Source: Nostoc piscinale CENA21 (GTDB lineage Bacteria > Cyanobacteriota > Cyanobacteriia > Cyanobacteriales > Nostocaceae). Taken from it: a DNA stretch of 64,000 nucleotides. Shown piece by piece: positions 9,260 to 18,462 of the stretch (position 1 is its first letter; each line of letters begins with the position of its first letter). The position numbers were made by a program, and so were the translations under genes. The stretch lies in assembly GCF_001298445.1 (NCBI RefSeq), contig NZ_CP012036.1:1429263-1493262 (forward strand). Direction: 5' to 3'. The notes under the pieces were generated by a model. That model saw nothing but the letters and a program-made list of their open reading frames with translations. It did not search any database and had not been told where the DNA came from.

Positions 9260-9329
9260 CTTTTAACGGTGGAGATAGAGGTTTAATTGCTATAAATAAG
9301 ACAGATTTTTTAGCAAATATCAAGTCAGT

Positions 9330-9869
9330 ATGAATAAAAATATCAATCAGTCCCTGACAAAGCTAGTAATTACATTAGGACTCACAAGTATAAGTATATT
9401 TGTAAATACTGGTATATCCGAGCAAATTGTTTTCGCAAAATCAATTAATGTTAAAAAATGTGATATTTATGCTTTTGTTACTGATCCAGATCCACAAGGT
9501 TTAAATGTGCGGAGTGGTATAAGTCTGCGTCACAAAATTTTAGGACAAGTACCAATTAACGAAACAGTTGAGATTGTTGCAGCTACTCAAAATTGGGTAC
9601 AAATTACAAATGCTAGTGCTGGTTTTGCAGGAAAAGGATGGGTATCTGTAGGAAAATTGGGTTTATCCACCCGTGGTTATGGTACTAATGGCGTGAATCT
9701 CTACGCTAATGCTCATCAACACAGCCGAAAAATCGGCAAAATCCCGGCTGCGACGACGGTAAAATTATTAGGCTGTCAAGGAGATTGGGCGCAAGTAGAA
9801 TATCAAGGTATCAAGGGTTGGTTAACTAGAGAAGATCAGTGTGGTGCAGCCTTAACCACTTGTTCGTAA
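9330..9869 (+). CDS. Secreted protein with two bacterial SH3 domains
   Basis: The 179-residue product has an N-terminal signal or anchor segment (LVITLGLTSISIFVNTGIS). Two SH3b domains follow: residues about 46-108 (GLNVRSGISLRHKILGQVPINETVEIV...NWVQI...GKGWVSVGKL) and about 114-172 (GVNLYANAHQHSRKIGKIPAATTVKLLGCQGDWAQVEYQGIKGWLT). SH3b domains usually bind peptidoglycan peptides, so an envelope role is likely. There is no catalytic domain. Cysteines near the C terminus (DQCGAALTTCS) could form a disulfide. Confidence 0.75.
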   Translation: MNKNINQSLTKLVITLGLTSISIFVNTGISEQIVFAKSINVKKCDIYAFVTDPDPQGLNVRSGISLRHKILGQVPINETVEIVAATQNWVQITNASAGFAGKGWVSVGKLGLSTRGYGTNGVNLYANAHQHSRKIGKIPAATTVKLLGCQGDWAQVEYQGIKGWLTREDQCGAALTTCS

Positions 9870-9943
9870 TATTGTCGGGAGTGGAGCAGTTACCATAAAA
9901 ATTAGGAATCATAGTCTAATAAAATTGAGCTTGAGGTAAATAA

Positions 9944-10758
9944 ATGCCTTCTCCATTCCCAGGAATGAACCCCTATTTAGAACATCCTGATTTATGGCCG
10001 GGAATACATGGCAGAATTATAGTAGCGATCGCAGATTTTTTGGCTCCTCAGTTACGTCCTAAATATTTTGTAGCGATTGAAGAAAGAGTTTATCAAACTA
10101 ATGATGATAATAGACTTTTAGTAGGTATTCCTGATGTAGTAGTACAACCACAATCAACCGAAATCAATCCTCAAAATTATAATGTCGCCGTAGCTGCACC
10201 TACTAGCAAACCCAAAGCTGTCACAGTTCCCTTACCAATAGCTGTAAAGAAAGATATTTAGAAGTACGAAATGTAGAAACTAAAGAAGTAGTCACAGTAA
10301 TTGAAATCATATCCCCAAAAAATAAGCGCACAGGTGAAGGACGCAACGCATACGACAATAAAAGGCAGCGAGTTTTAGGAAGTGCAACTAATTTGGTAGA
10401 AATAGACTTGTTGCGTACTGGAGAACCAATGTTAGTTTTTGGTGATGATGTACAAAGCGATTACCGAATTTTAATCAGTCGTGCTAAAAATCGTCCCCAA
10501 GCTGATTTATACGCTTTTAACTTACAAGATGTTATTCCCTCTTTTCCTTTACCTCTAAAAACAGAGGAAAATGAACCTTTAATTAAACTACAAAATCTAT
10601 TAGACGAAATTTACAAAAGGGGTAGTTACGATTTAGTCATAGATTACAATCAAGCACCCTTCCCACCATTATCAGAGGCAGATGCAGCTTGGGCAAATGA
10701 AATGTTACAAACCCAAGGATTACGCTCAATCACCCACAGTCCAGAAATCCCCAATTAA
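9944..10758 (+). pseudogene. DUF4058 family protein, frameshifted
   Basis: The two halves form one DUF4058 protein of about 271 residues. The N-terminal half (9944-10261) has the hallmark MPSPFPGMNPYLEHPDLWPG and ends prematurely at VKKDI. The other frame continues without a gap as KERYLEVRNVETKEVVTVIEIISPKNKRTGEGR and runs to 10758 (NLVEIDLLRTGEPM, PPLSEADAAWANEML). The frame changes around 10246-10260, most simply by loss of one A from AAAA in GTAAAAGAAAGA. Unlike the other broken genes here, this shift is not in a long homopolymer. DUF4058 proteins are common and multicopy in cyanobacteria and have no known function. Confidence 0.8.
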
Positions 10759-10793
10759 AATTTAAAGTTAGGGTTTCTCTGAAATTTAGACTC

Positions 10794-11684
10794 ATGACAT
10801 TTTCTGCTCGTTTGCTTTTGCTTTGTAGCTTAGTTAGTACGTTGGGACTAGCATCAGCACTGCCAAACTTAGAAATAGCTAATGCACAAACCGCCAACTG
10901 TCCTACTCCGGCTTTAAATCGCTTTCAACGTCATAAAGTGGCGCGTGGCGAAACTTTAGAAAGCATCGCCCAAAGCTACAATCTCGCGCCTGAAACGCTG
11001 ATTGTCATGAACCCAAATGTGAATAATGGCCGTGTGAGTGTGGGTAGTGAACTGCAAATACCACCTTATAACGGAATTGTGGTGGAAGTTCCGACTGGAC
11101 AAAGTTGGCGAGAGGTAGCAGCAAAATATAAGGTTCGTCCTGATGCGCTGTTTGAAATTAATGGTTGTCAAGCAAATCCAAAAATTGTCTTTGTTCCTGG
11201 GTTAAATTGGTTGCCAAATCCACCACAGACAACATCTGTGATACCAACAAATTCTAATACACCAACTCGTGCATCTATTAGCGGCTATCCTTTAGAGCAA
11301 GCTGCAACTGTGGGGTTGGGTTATGGTTGGCAAATTAATCCTCGCAATCAAGAAGTGTTTTTTCACAGTGGTGTGGATTTGTTAGCAACTGTGGGTACTC
11401 CTGTAGAGGCGATCGCACCTGGTACTGTAGTATTTGCTCAAGACCAAGGTAGTTACGGACAATTGGTAATTATTAACCACAGTGCTGGATTGCAAAGCCG
11501 CTATGCTCATCTTGCTACTATCAAGGTTAAGGTCAATCAGCAAGTTAAAACAGGTGATCTATTAGGTACGGTGGGGACGACTGGGGAACCAGCTAGTAAA
11601 GAACCACATCTTCATTTTGAAATGCGTTCTAGTTCATCCCAAGGATGGGTAGCGCAAGATCCAAAGAGTTATTTGAAGAAGTGA
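10794..11684 (+). CDS. Secreted LysM/M23 peptidoglycan metallopeptidase
   Basis: This 296-residue zinc endopeptidase of the LytM/M23 family probably cuts peptidoglycan cross-links. A signal peptide (residues 1-31, ending SANA-type NAQ) is followed by a LysM domain (about 46-91, HKVARGETLESIAQSYNLAPETL). A second LysM-like segment lies at about 92-140 (TGQSWREVAAKYKVRPDALFEINGC). The catalytic domain (about 175-295) has the M23 zinc ligands HSGVD (first His and Asp) and HLHFEM (H-x-H). It is convergent with the isochorismatase-like gene, with stops 10 bases apart. All metal ligands are present, so activity is expected. Confidence 0.9.
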   Translation: MTFSARLLLLCSLVSTLGLASALPNLEIANAQTANCPTPALNRFQRHKVARGETLESIAQSYNLAPETLIVMNPNVNNGRVSVGSELQIPPYNGIVVEVPTGQSWREVAAKYKVRPDALFEINGCQANPKIVFVPGLNWLPNPPQTTSVIPTNSNTPTRASISGYPLEQAATVGLGYGWQINPRNQEVFFHSGVDLLATVGTPVEAIAPGTVVFAQDQGSYGQLVIINHSAGLQSRYAHLATIKVKVNQQVKTGDLLGTVGTTGEPASKEPHLHFEMRSSSSQGWVAQDPKSYLKK

Positions 11685-11694
11685 AGATTCTGAG

Positions 11695-12731
11695 TTAGAT
11701 GAAATTTGTAATCAGTTCAGTTGTTTTCACAATGTGCATTCCAGCTTCAGCAAATCTTGCAAAAGCTGCGTCTGCTTGTTCGGTATAGTCTACAACACCA
11801 GGAACTACAACCGGAGAAGAGGAATCTTCTAAAAGATAAACTTTTTTTTGCCAGGGTAGCATCTACCCGTTTAATTTCTGTTAATAAATCATCAATTGTC
11901 CAAGCAACACAATGGCTTTTAGCTTGACCACCAATAATCACAACATCAAATTCTAAAAGTTGCTTAATTAGTTTCATATTCTTGTGGGCAAGGGGAGATT
12001 GATCAAAGCCAATCAAAACTTCAGGACGTAATATGGAATAATTTTCTGTTAAAGCATTCTCACCTTTGAGTTCAAATTGAGTCTGACTTTGCCTCGCAAT
12101 ACAATGAAAAAATATTGCCTCTTCCACCGCCGAAACTAAAGCATGACCAATGCCACCCAAAATAGAATGGTAAGGCCAAACAATTAACGGATATTTACCA
12201 TCTTGACTAAGCTGTTTAACGTAGTGGTAAGCTTGTTTTTCTAATAATTCATAGTTGCCGTGAGTGATGCTATGGGCAACTGCGGGGTTAACTTGCCAAA
12301 CACCTTGTTCAATGTCGGCGGGAGTTATATTAGTTGCGGCTGGTGTTGGATGTTGTCCTTGAGAATTCACCCAAAAAATTGGGTGAAAAAATTTGCATTG
12401 CTGTATGTGTATCTAGGGTAGGAATGATTGTGGTAATTGTGGCTAAATTGCGATAGATAAATTCACATAATCTTTGATTATCTTCTACAGATGCATTGCC
12501 AGATTTACCACCGACAAATAATTCAAATCCGGGAATACAAAAGGTATTTTGGACATCAATTAATAGGAGGCAAATGCGAGTTTTATCGTCAGATGATGGT
12601 GAAATATGATGTTGCTTTGCCCAGGTTTCGGCAGCGGTGGCACATTCTTGGTAGGGTACACGCCAAACTTCGCCGACTTTATCCGGCTTGAAGTGCGGCG
12701 GAATTGGTAGTGTATGTGGAATTGTATTCAT
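11695..12731 (-). pseudogene. Isochorismatase-fold cysteine hydrolase, broken by two homopolymer frameshifts
   Basis: The composite is about 343 residues from ATG 12731 to TAA 11695-11697. Part 1 has the catalytic-Asp segment ICLLLIDVQNTFCIPG and ends in TLDTHTAMQIF. Part 2 resumes as FWVNSQGQHPTPAATNIT and carries the nucleophile region VIIGGQAKSHCVAWTIDDL. Part 3 resumes after LAKK as VYLLEDSSSPVVVPGVVDYTEQADAAF and ends ELITNFI, the expected isochorismatase C terminus. The frame is lost at an A6/T6 run (12386-12391; the nearby run 12373-12378 is an alternative) and at a T8/A8 run (11842-11849). Deleting one base in each restores the enzyme, with its Asp and Cys intact. The substrate cannot be told; nicotinamidase-like activity is possible. 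Confidence 0.8.
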
Positions 12732-12897
12732 AGTTGAGCCTGTGGTAGTTGCTGGCGATCGCATTTCTGCTGTGATAGCCGAATCTTGTCAGAAAGTCAA
12801 CCAAGACGAATGCTGTTTGAGTTTTAAAATCCTTGACACCCCACACCCTTACACCCCTACACCCATTCCCCATAAACAATCTTTGTGCGTCAGCCTA

Positions 12898-14910
12898 TTA
12901 ATATGAAATTGGCAAAGTGAAATAAAACGTACTACCTTCACCAAGAATGCTGCTTGCCCAAATACTACCACCATGTTGTTTGACAATATTTTGACAAATT
13001 GCCAAGCCGAGGCCTGTTCCGCCTTTAGCACGCGCATCCGAGACATCAACTTGTTCAAAACGTTCAAATATTGTATCTAGTTTATCGCTGGGAATACCTC
13101 TACCTTGGTCTTGGACTTGAAATAGTACCCAGTCGGCTTGCGGTTGGGCTGATAAAGTAATGACTGAGTTGCGGGGAGAAAATTTGATGGCGTTACTCAA
13201 TAAATTCGTCAGGGTTTGGATAATTAAATCAGGATCAGCCCAGACGCAAGCAGTGGTGGGTTGAACAGCAATTGTAACGGCGGCTGCTAGGGCGATAGGC
13301 TGTACTTCACCGACGGCGCGTTGCATTAAATCAGCCGCATTGCAGACTTGTTTGATCAGTTGGACTCGCCCAGAAGATAAACGCTCCAAGTCTAAAATAT
13401 CATTGACCAAACGCACCAGGCGATCGCTATTTCTCGAAGCCTGCTGAATCATCCGTTTGGCTTTTTCTGGTTTATCATCATAAATCCCAGTATTCAACAG
13501 CCCTAAAAATCCTTGAATAGCTGTGAGTGGAGTCCGCAGTTCATGACTCACAATCGAAATAAACTCATTTTTTATCTGTTCAATAGCTTGCTGTTCAGTC
13601 ACATCTTGGATTTGTAGAACATAGTAGAGTGGTTGATTTTGGAAATCTTGTACCAACGATAAACTCGTTAGCCCCCAAGCAATACGTCCGCCATAACACA
13701 AGTAACGTAACTGCGCTTGAAAACTGCGATTTTCATTACTCAAAACTTGCTCTATACCTTGTCTTAACTGATGCACATCCTCTGGGTAAATTGAGTCAAA
13801 CACACTCAAGCTAAAAAACTCGAACTCAGAGTAGCCCAGCATTTCACCTAACATCGGATTAATTTGCAACCAGCGTTGATCTAATCCCAACAGCGCCATT
13901 CCAATGGGAGCATTATAAAACGCTAAACGAAATCGCTCTTCACTCTCACGCAAAGCTAACTCGGCTTGTTTGAAGTCAGTAATATCTAGTACCACTCCAT
14001 ACCAAGCAACTTCACCATTTTCGCGGCGTTCTGGGCGGGAGTTTGCACGTACCCATTTCATCTTGCCAGAGGGAGTAATAATCCGCCATTCGTGAGCAAA
14101 GGGTTCTAGGGTTTTGAGACTTTGAATAGTTAGCTGATTATAAAGCAGCAAATCATCAGGATGTACTTGCTGATATGTCAGTAAAGCATCCGCTAAAACT
14201 TGTTGGGGTGATAATTCTTGAATTTCTGCCACCCCGGAACTGATATATTCATAACGCATTTCATTCGTATCTGGATAATAAGCCAAGATATAAATCTGTG
14301 CAGGTGAAGCAGCCGCAATTTTTTGAAACCGCGCTTCACTTTCGACTAAGGCTGCTTCTGCAAATTTACGCTCATCAATTTCTTGTTGTAATTTTTGGTT
14401 AACTTTTACTAATTGGGCAGTTCTTTTTTGAACACGGTGTTCTAGTTCCTCTTGTAGTCGCCTGAGTTGATTTTCCACTTCTAAACGTTCGGCAATTTGC
14501 GCTTGTAATGCCTTGTTTGCTTCGCTTAATTGCAGTGGGCTAGGTAAGGCCAGTGCTTGTGGTACTAAAGGTACAAGTTCTATAGCGGTAAATAATGACA
14601 CAAAAGCCGTTGCTGCTTTGAGGATACCTGATAGCCAATAGGTAGGATGCCACAGTGTCCAAATTTCAGCGATGTGGGTTGTACCGCAAAAAATAATAAA
14701 AGCCGCAAATAACAAAAATATCCAATAAAAAGGTAAATCTTGCCGCTTGCGAACAAAGTAGAACAAAGTCAAAGGAATCGAATAGTAAGCTAGGGCAATC
14801 ATGGCATCAGAAATTATATGCAGCCACACTAGCCTAGGTTGCCATAAGTAACAGTGACCATGAGGAATAAATGAACCGTCGCTAAATAAATGTATTATCA
14901 AGTCGTGCAT
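12898..14910 (-). CDS. Ethylene-receptor-like sensor histidine kinase (EBD-PAS-PAS-HisKA-HATPase)
   Basis: This 670-residue membrane kinase starts at ATG 14910. Three N-terminal helices (residues about 26-110) match the ethylene-binding domain of plant ETR1 and Synechocystis Etr1: SDAMIALAYYSIP (Asp35, Tyr42) and FCGTTHIAEIWTLW (Cys75 and His79, the copper ligands). A coiled coil (about 128-178) is followed by two PAS domains, HisKA (ISIVSHELRTPLTAIQGFLG) and a HATPase_c with N (NLLSNAIKFS), G1 (DQGRGIP) and G2 (GGTGLGLAI) boxes. There is no receiver domain, so an external response regulator is needed; none is adjacent. All known copper-binding and ethylene-critical residues that I can align are present. 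Confidence 0.88.
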   Translation of the reverse strand: MHDLIIHLFSDGSFIPHGHCYLWQPRLVWLHIISDAMIALAYYSIPLTLFYFVRKRQDLPFYWIFLLFAAFIIFCGTTHIAEIWTLWHPTYWLSGILKAATAFVSLFTAIELVPLVPQALALPSPLQLSEANKALQAQIAERLEVENQLRRLQEELEHRVQKRTAQLVKVNQKLQQEIDERKFAEAALVESEARFQKIAAASPAQIYILAYYPDTNEMRYEYISSGVAEIQELSPQQVLADALLTYQQVHPDDLLLYNQLTIQSLKTLEPFAHEWRIITPSGKMKWVRANSRPERRENGEVAWYGVVLDITDFKQAELALRESEERFRLAFYNAPIGMALLGLDQRWLQINPMLGEMLGYSEFEFFSLSVFDSIYPEDVHQLRQGIEQVLSNENRSFQAQLRYLCYGGRIAWGLTSLSLVQDFQNQPLYYVLQIQDVTEQQAIEQIKNEFISIVSHELRTPLTAIQGFLGLLNTGIYDDKPEKAKRMIQQASRNSDRLVRLVNDILDLERLSSGRVQLIKQVCNAADLMQRAVGEVQPIALAAAVTIAVQPTTACVWADPDLIIQTLTNLLSNAIKFSPRNSVITLSAQPQADWVLFQVQDQGRGIPSDKLDTIFERFEQVDVSDARAKGGTGLGLAICQNIVKQHGGSIWASSILGEGSTFYFTLPISY

Positions 14911-15053
14911 ATCACACAAACCTAATACCTTGTTGAATTTTAGATTTTGAAATCATTTACTAGATATAGCAATCCTAAGTGTTATACAAACATCTCTCTA
15001 CCTTGTCTTCCTTGTCTCTTTTGTTCATTTTTCAAATAGGACTGCTATATAAC

Positions 15054-16760
15054 CTACCACTTATTGGCTGCTCTACCTTTAATCCATATAGGTTGGGGAA
15101 TAGTTATAAATTTATCAACTGCTCCCAAGGAATAATCATCTAATTTAAAATCGGCAAAGGGCTGATTGATTAACCGATATCTGAGAGCTTCATCGACAAT
15201 TACGCCTTTAGATTTCTTGCGTACCCCAATAATGATGATACTGCTTTGATAATCCGTTATATCTTGATTAGATGGACATTTACCGCGCTGAAATTGCCCA
15301 AGATTTAATAAGCGATAACCTTTCACACTGGATGTATTTTTAAATAATTTTTGGGATAATAATTGAATTTGCTTGGCACGTTCGAGAGCGAGACGCTGGG
15401 CAACGTCTAAATTACCTTCACAAGTTGCTGTACCCACAGAAATAATTTCTGTAGGGTATTCCATAATTTTCTGAATACTTTCTTGTTCAAGATTTAACTT
15501 TAAAAAATCAACACTTACAACTTGGTTATTGTATTGAATTTGAAAATTACTATTTAATAGCCATTTATATTCTGTTGATAAAATAGCAATGCTGAATTCT
15601 GCGGTTTTACCTTGACTATCTCTGCCTTCTTTATAGCCAAAAAACTCGATTTTACCTTTTGTTTCAGGAGCTTGAGTTTGGGTGATGAGGGCAGAAATTT
15701 TAGGCGATCGCATTCCCCATGCCATAACACCAATTAAACCTAATGACACCACAAATGCTGCTAAGAATGCGAACAAAGGCAGTTTTTCTCCTATTTCTGT
15801 TTTGATAATACTAGGAGAAAAGTGTTTTTCTTGCAGATTACTAGTTAAATTCAATTTAACGTGCTGTTGTTCAATTTCGCCTAACTGCTGCAAGATTTCT
15901 TGAGCATTCTTGGGTCTGTCTGTAATCTTAGTTGCCATTAACCAGTCAACTAAATCTAATAACCCTGGTGAGACGTGAGAGGCAAAATTTCGCCATTGCA
16001 GCAAATTTTTCCGAGCATCATACATATCTAAAGGATGCCGCCCTGTTAATAAAAAGGCAAAAGTGCGTCCCAAGGCAAAAAAATCTGATTGCGGTACAGC
16101 TTGACCTTGCATTTGTTCTAATGCACCATAACCTGATGAAATAATTGATGTCATTTCACCACTATGATTAAATTGAGCCAGATATTGCTTGCTGACTTCT
16201 TTGGATGTGCTGAAGTCAACTAAAACTAATTGTCCGTTAGACCGCAGTTTAATGTGAGATGGTTTAATATCTTTATGCAGATATTTTTTGCTATGTACCA
16301 AGTTTAAAATTTCGGCTAATTGTTGCAACCAGGCAATAGCTTGGGTTTGCGAAATTGGACGATATTGCTGTTGATTCATCCACTGTTCTAGATCACAGCC
16401 GTCGATTTTTTCCGTCGCCGTGCAGTGTAATATTAAACCATCGCGCGTTTGATATTGAAAATAACCATCAATTTTGGGAATTCCGGGATGATGCAACTGT
16501 CCTAATACAGCAGCTTCTTGTTGAAAAATCTTGATTGCTGCATCATTTGACAGATCCTCTCGCAGTACTTTGAGGATTTTTGACGTATCTTTTGTGTGTG
16601 CTTCATAGACTTTGCCAAAGCCAGCTTTGTCACTCAACAAGCGAATGACACGGTAACGCCCCGGTAATTCTAACGGAGAACCACAACTTTGACAGAAGCG
16701 GTGTTTATCGTTATTTTGATTGTTCGATTTGGGACAAACTGGATTTATACAAAGGCTCAT
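15054..16760 (-). CDS. Zinc-ribbon Ser/Thr kinase paralogue with degenerate catalytic loop (possible pseudokinase)
   Basis: The 568-residue protein begins with a CX4C...FCQSC zinc ribbon (residues 4-26). A kinase domain follows (about 36-300), then one membrane helix (about 328-352) and a 210-residue extracytoplasmic tail. The beta3 Lys (KILKVL, Lys64) and alphaC Glu are kept, but the catalytic loop reads LHKDIKPSHI: HRD is HKD, and the Mg-binding Asn is replaced by His169. The DFG motif is DFS (182-184). Its active-looking paralogue at 20544-22466 has HRDIKPANI and DFG. I infer weak or absent phosphotransfer and a possible scaffold or sensor role. The tail (LAQRLALERAKQIQLLSQKLF) matches no domain I recognise. 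Confidence 0.85.
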   Translation of the reverse strand: MSLCINPVCPKSNNQNNDKHRFCQSCGSPLELPGRYRVIRLLSDKAGFGKVYEAHTKDTSKILKVLREDLSNDAAIKIFQQEAAVLGQLHHPGIPKIDGYFQYQTRDGLILHCTATEKIDGCDLEQWMNQQQYRPISQTQAIAWLQQLAEILNLVHSKKYLHKDIKPSHIKLRSNGQLVLVDFSTSKEVSKQYLAQFNHSGEMTSIISSGYGALEQMQGQAVPQSDFFALGRTFAFLLTGRHPLDMYDARKNLLQWRNFASHVSPGLLDLVDWLMATKITDRPKNAQEILQQLGEIEQQHVKLNLTSNLQEKHFSPSIIKTEIGEKLPLFAFLAAFVVSLGLIGVMAWGMRSPKISALITQTQAPETKGKIEFFGYKEGRDSQGKTAEFSIAILSTEYKWLLNSNFQIQYNNQVVSVDFLKLNLEQESIQKIMEYPTEIISVGTATCEGNLDVAQRLALERAKQIQLLSQKLFKNTSSVKGYRLLNLGQFQRGKCPSNQDITDYQSSIIIIGVRKKSKGVIVDEALRYRLINQPFADFKLDDYSLGAVDKFITIPQPIWIKGRAANKW

Positions 16761-16762
16761 GG

Positions 16763-16840
16763 GAAGTCAGAAGTCAGAAGCCACAAGTCAAAAGTCAAAA
16801 GTCCAGAAATTTTGACAAATGACTAATGACTAATGACAAA
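16763..16840. repeat. Short tandem repeat cluster (AGTCAGA / AGTCAAA / GACTAAT heptamers)
   Basis: Heptamer-like units run head to tail between the kinase start and the hydrolase stop: AGTCAGAAGTCAGAAG, then AGTCAAAAGTCAAAAGTC, then TGACTAATGACTAATGAC. This is the STRR-type repeat typical of heterocystous cyanobacteria. The same families recur near 45484-45544. Confidence 0.7.
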
Positions 16841-16844
16841 TTAC

Positions 16845-17684
16845 TCATTTACACTCTGCTAAAAAAGCAGCCACAGTCCGGTTAAATGAGTCAGGTTCAG
16901 TCAGAAAAGGCCAATGATTTCCCGGAACTTGACACAGGCGCAAGTTTTTCAGATTGGTTTTGTAGGGTTTTAATTGCCATTCTTGGCGGTTGAGACCTTT
17001 ATCTGACTTGACGAACAAAGCGGGTGTATCGATGGGGCGGGTAAAGCCTGGTACGCGCATCACATCTTCAAAAATGCCATCACGGGCGGCTATGGTGAAC
17101 TTACTACCCCAACTACCATTCGGTTTTTGTTCGATTCCGGCTTGGAATACCTGCTGTTGTAGTTCGTTCCAACCTTGATATTGGTTTAATTGTCGGGCGA
17201 GTTGTTCGGCTTCTGCATAACTAGTAAATGGCCCCATCCCTTTGAGAAAGGATAAAAAGCGGTACAAGAGGGGAAAGGTCGCTTTTAAGAATTCGGGCAT
17301 TTTCCAGATGAAAATCGGGTCAACCAAGACCATACTCTGCACTCGCTGGGGATTTTGTCTAGCCCAGATTACAGCTAATTTACCAGTCCAGGAGTGACTT
17401 ACTATATGGGCGGAAGACCATCCTAATTTATCCATGAGGGCTTCGAGGTCAGCGATCGCACTTTCAAAGCTATAATCTTTTTCTGGCTTGCTGCTTTCAC
17501 CATGACCCCGCATATCTGGCGCAACGATATGGTAATCTGCCGCTAAATATGCGCCCAAGCTAGACCATACAAGCGCATGGTCGCCTAAACCATGTAATAA
17601 CAGCAAAGGTTCTTGACCTTGATTCCACTCTAAGTAAGAAAGTTGAATATCCGATTTAACTAAAATTTGTCGTGTAGGGATCAT
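16845..17684 (-). CDS. Alpha/beta hydrolase
   Basis: This 279-residue protein has the alpha/beta-hydrolase fold. The oxyanion loop is LLLLHGLGDHALVW, followed by VAPDMRGHGESSKP. The nucleophile elbow is HIVSHSWTGKLA: the Ser is present, but both flanking glycines of GxSxG are replaced (S-H-S-W-T). The likely acid is the Asp in FVKSDKG and the His is in GNHWPFL. The family includes lipases, epoxide hydrolases and haloperoxidase-like enzymes, and the substrate cannot be told. I start it at ATG 17684 (AGG-rich ribosome binding site just upstream) rather than the TTG two codons earlier. Confidence 0.8.
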   Translation of the reverse strand: MIPTRQILVKSDIQLSYLEWNQGQEPLLLLHGLGDHALVWSSLGAYLAADYHIVAPDMRGHGESSKPEKDYSFESAIADLEALMDKLGWSSAHIVSHSWTGKLAVIWARQNPQRVQSMVLVDPIFIWKMPEFLKATFPLLYRFLSFLKGMGPFTSYAEAEQLARQLNQYQGWNELQQQVFQAGIEQKPNGSWGSKFTIAARDGIFEDVMRVPGFTRPIDTPALFVKSDKGLNRQEWQLKPYKTNLKNLRLCQVPGNHWPFLTEPDSFNRTVAAFLAECK

Positions 17685-17690
17685 CGTCAA

Positions 17691-18015
17691 CCTACCTTTG
17701 GAGAGATAGCTTTGCGATTATATAGTACTGTGAAAAGCTCTACATACCAAAGATCAGCCTGGATAGTTACGTAAACCTAGCCGTCCTCAGCACCAAATTT
17801 CATCACCTATACGGAGTCATCCATTGTTTACATAACTTTATATAACGCTTTTAGCAACCTACACCCGATAATTGCTTGCTATGTCATACTAGGAAGTGAG
17901 AGTTAATTCGGCGACCGCGTTTGTTTTTATTATTGACAGGCATTTTCCTTTTGGTATTTACAGACTTTTCTCCGAAACCTAAATCTCTACACATCTATGA
18001 TTTCGGAGACAATCT
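17691..18015 (+). promoter_or_regulatory. Long leader region of the RRM RNA-binding protein gene
   Basis: About 325 bp separate the divergent hydrolase and rbp. The part next to rbp is pyrimidine-rich and ends in TTTCGGAGACAATCTATG, giving a ribosome binding site (CGGAG) with 7-base spacing. Cold-regulated rbp genes of Anabaena have long untranslated leaders, and the spacing here would fit. I see no other gene. Confidence 0.45.
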
Positions 18016-18315
18016 ATGTCAGTTTATGTAGGCAATCTTTCTTATGAAGTTACAGAAGACAGTCTGAGTGCAGTTTTTGCAGAATATGGCTCAGTCAAGC
18101 GTATCCAGTTACCTACAGACCGTGAAACAGGTCGGATGCGCGGTTTTGGTTTTGTGGAAATGGGTACAGATGCTGAAGAAACGGCAGCTATTGAAGCCCT
18201 TGATGGCGCTGAATGGATGGGACGCGACCTAAAAGTAAACAAAGCTAAACCAAAAGAAGACAGAGGTTCATTTGGTGGTGGTCGTGGGGGCTACGGTGGA
18301 CGGAACCGCTACTAA
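18016..18315 (+). CDS. RRM-type RNA-binding protein (Rbp family)
   Basis: This 99-residue single-RRM protein has RNP2 (VYVGNL, residues 3-8) and RNP1 (RGFGFVEM, about 41-48). A short Gly/Arg-rich tail follows (FGGGRGGYGGRNRY), as in the cold-inducible type I Rbp proteins of heterocystous cyanobacteria. They bind RNA, may destabilise structure at low temperature, and in some species help target thylakoid-protein mRNAs. It is monocistronic, with a good terminator at 18380-18408. Several paralogues are usual per genome, so I give no numbered symbol. Confidence 0.92.
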   Translation: MSVYVGNLSYEVTEDSLSAVFAEYGSVKRIQLPTDRETGRMRGFGFVEMGTDAEETAAIEALDGAEWMGRDLKVNKAKPKEDRGSFGGGRGGYGGRNRY

Positions 18316-18379
18316 GGCTTGATCAAATTAGCTCTTTCAGCTAACCCATTAATCCAGCATCCGAATTGCATTTAGTACC

Positions 18380-18408
18380 GGCTTAGGCAGAAATGCTTAA
18401 GCCTTTTT
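18380..18408 (+). terminator. Intrinsic terminator of the rbp gene
   Basis: GGCTTA (18380-18385) pairs with TAAGCC (18398-18403) and is followed by five T. It lies 65 bases after the rbp stop and just before the PII-like gene. Confidence 0.7.
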
Positions 18409-18462
18409 AATACAAAATCTGGACTGGAAAATCAGCTAAAATCTAATTTCTGGAGTTTTCGT

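Noticed and set aside
10393..10758. Reading the second DUF4058 half as an independent gene starting at an internal codon
   Set aside because: The frame is open and family-like well upstream of that codon (KERYLEVRNVETKEVVT), so it is the C-terminal part of one broken gene.
16763..16840. Possible CRISPR array
   Set aside because: The units are 7 bases, without spacers, and match short tandem repeat families found elsewhere in the window; no cas gene is present.
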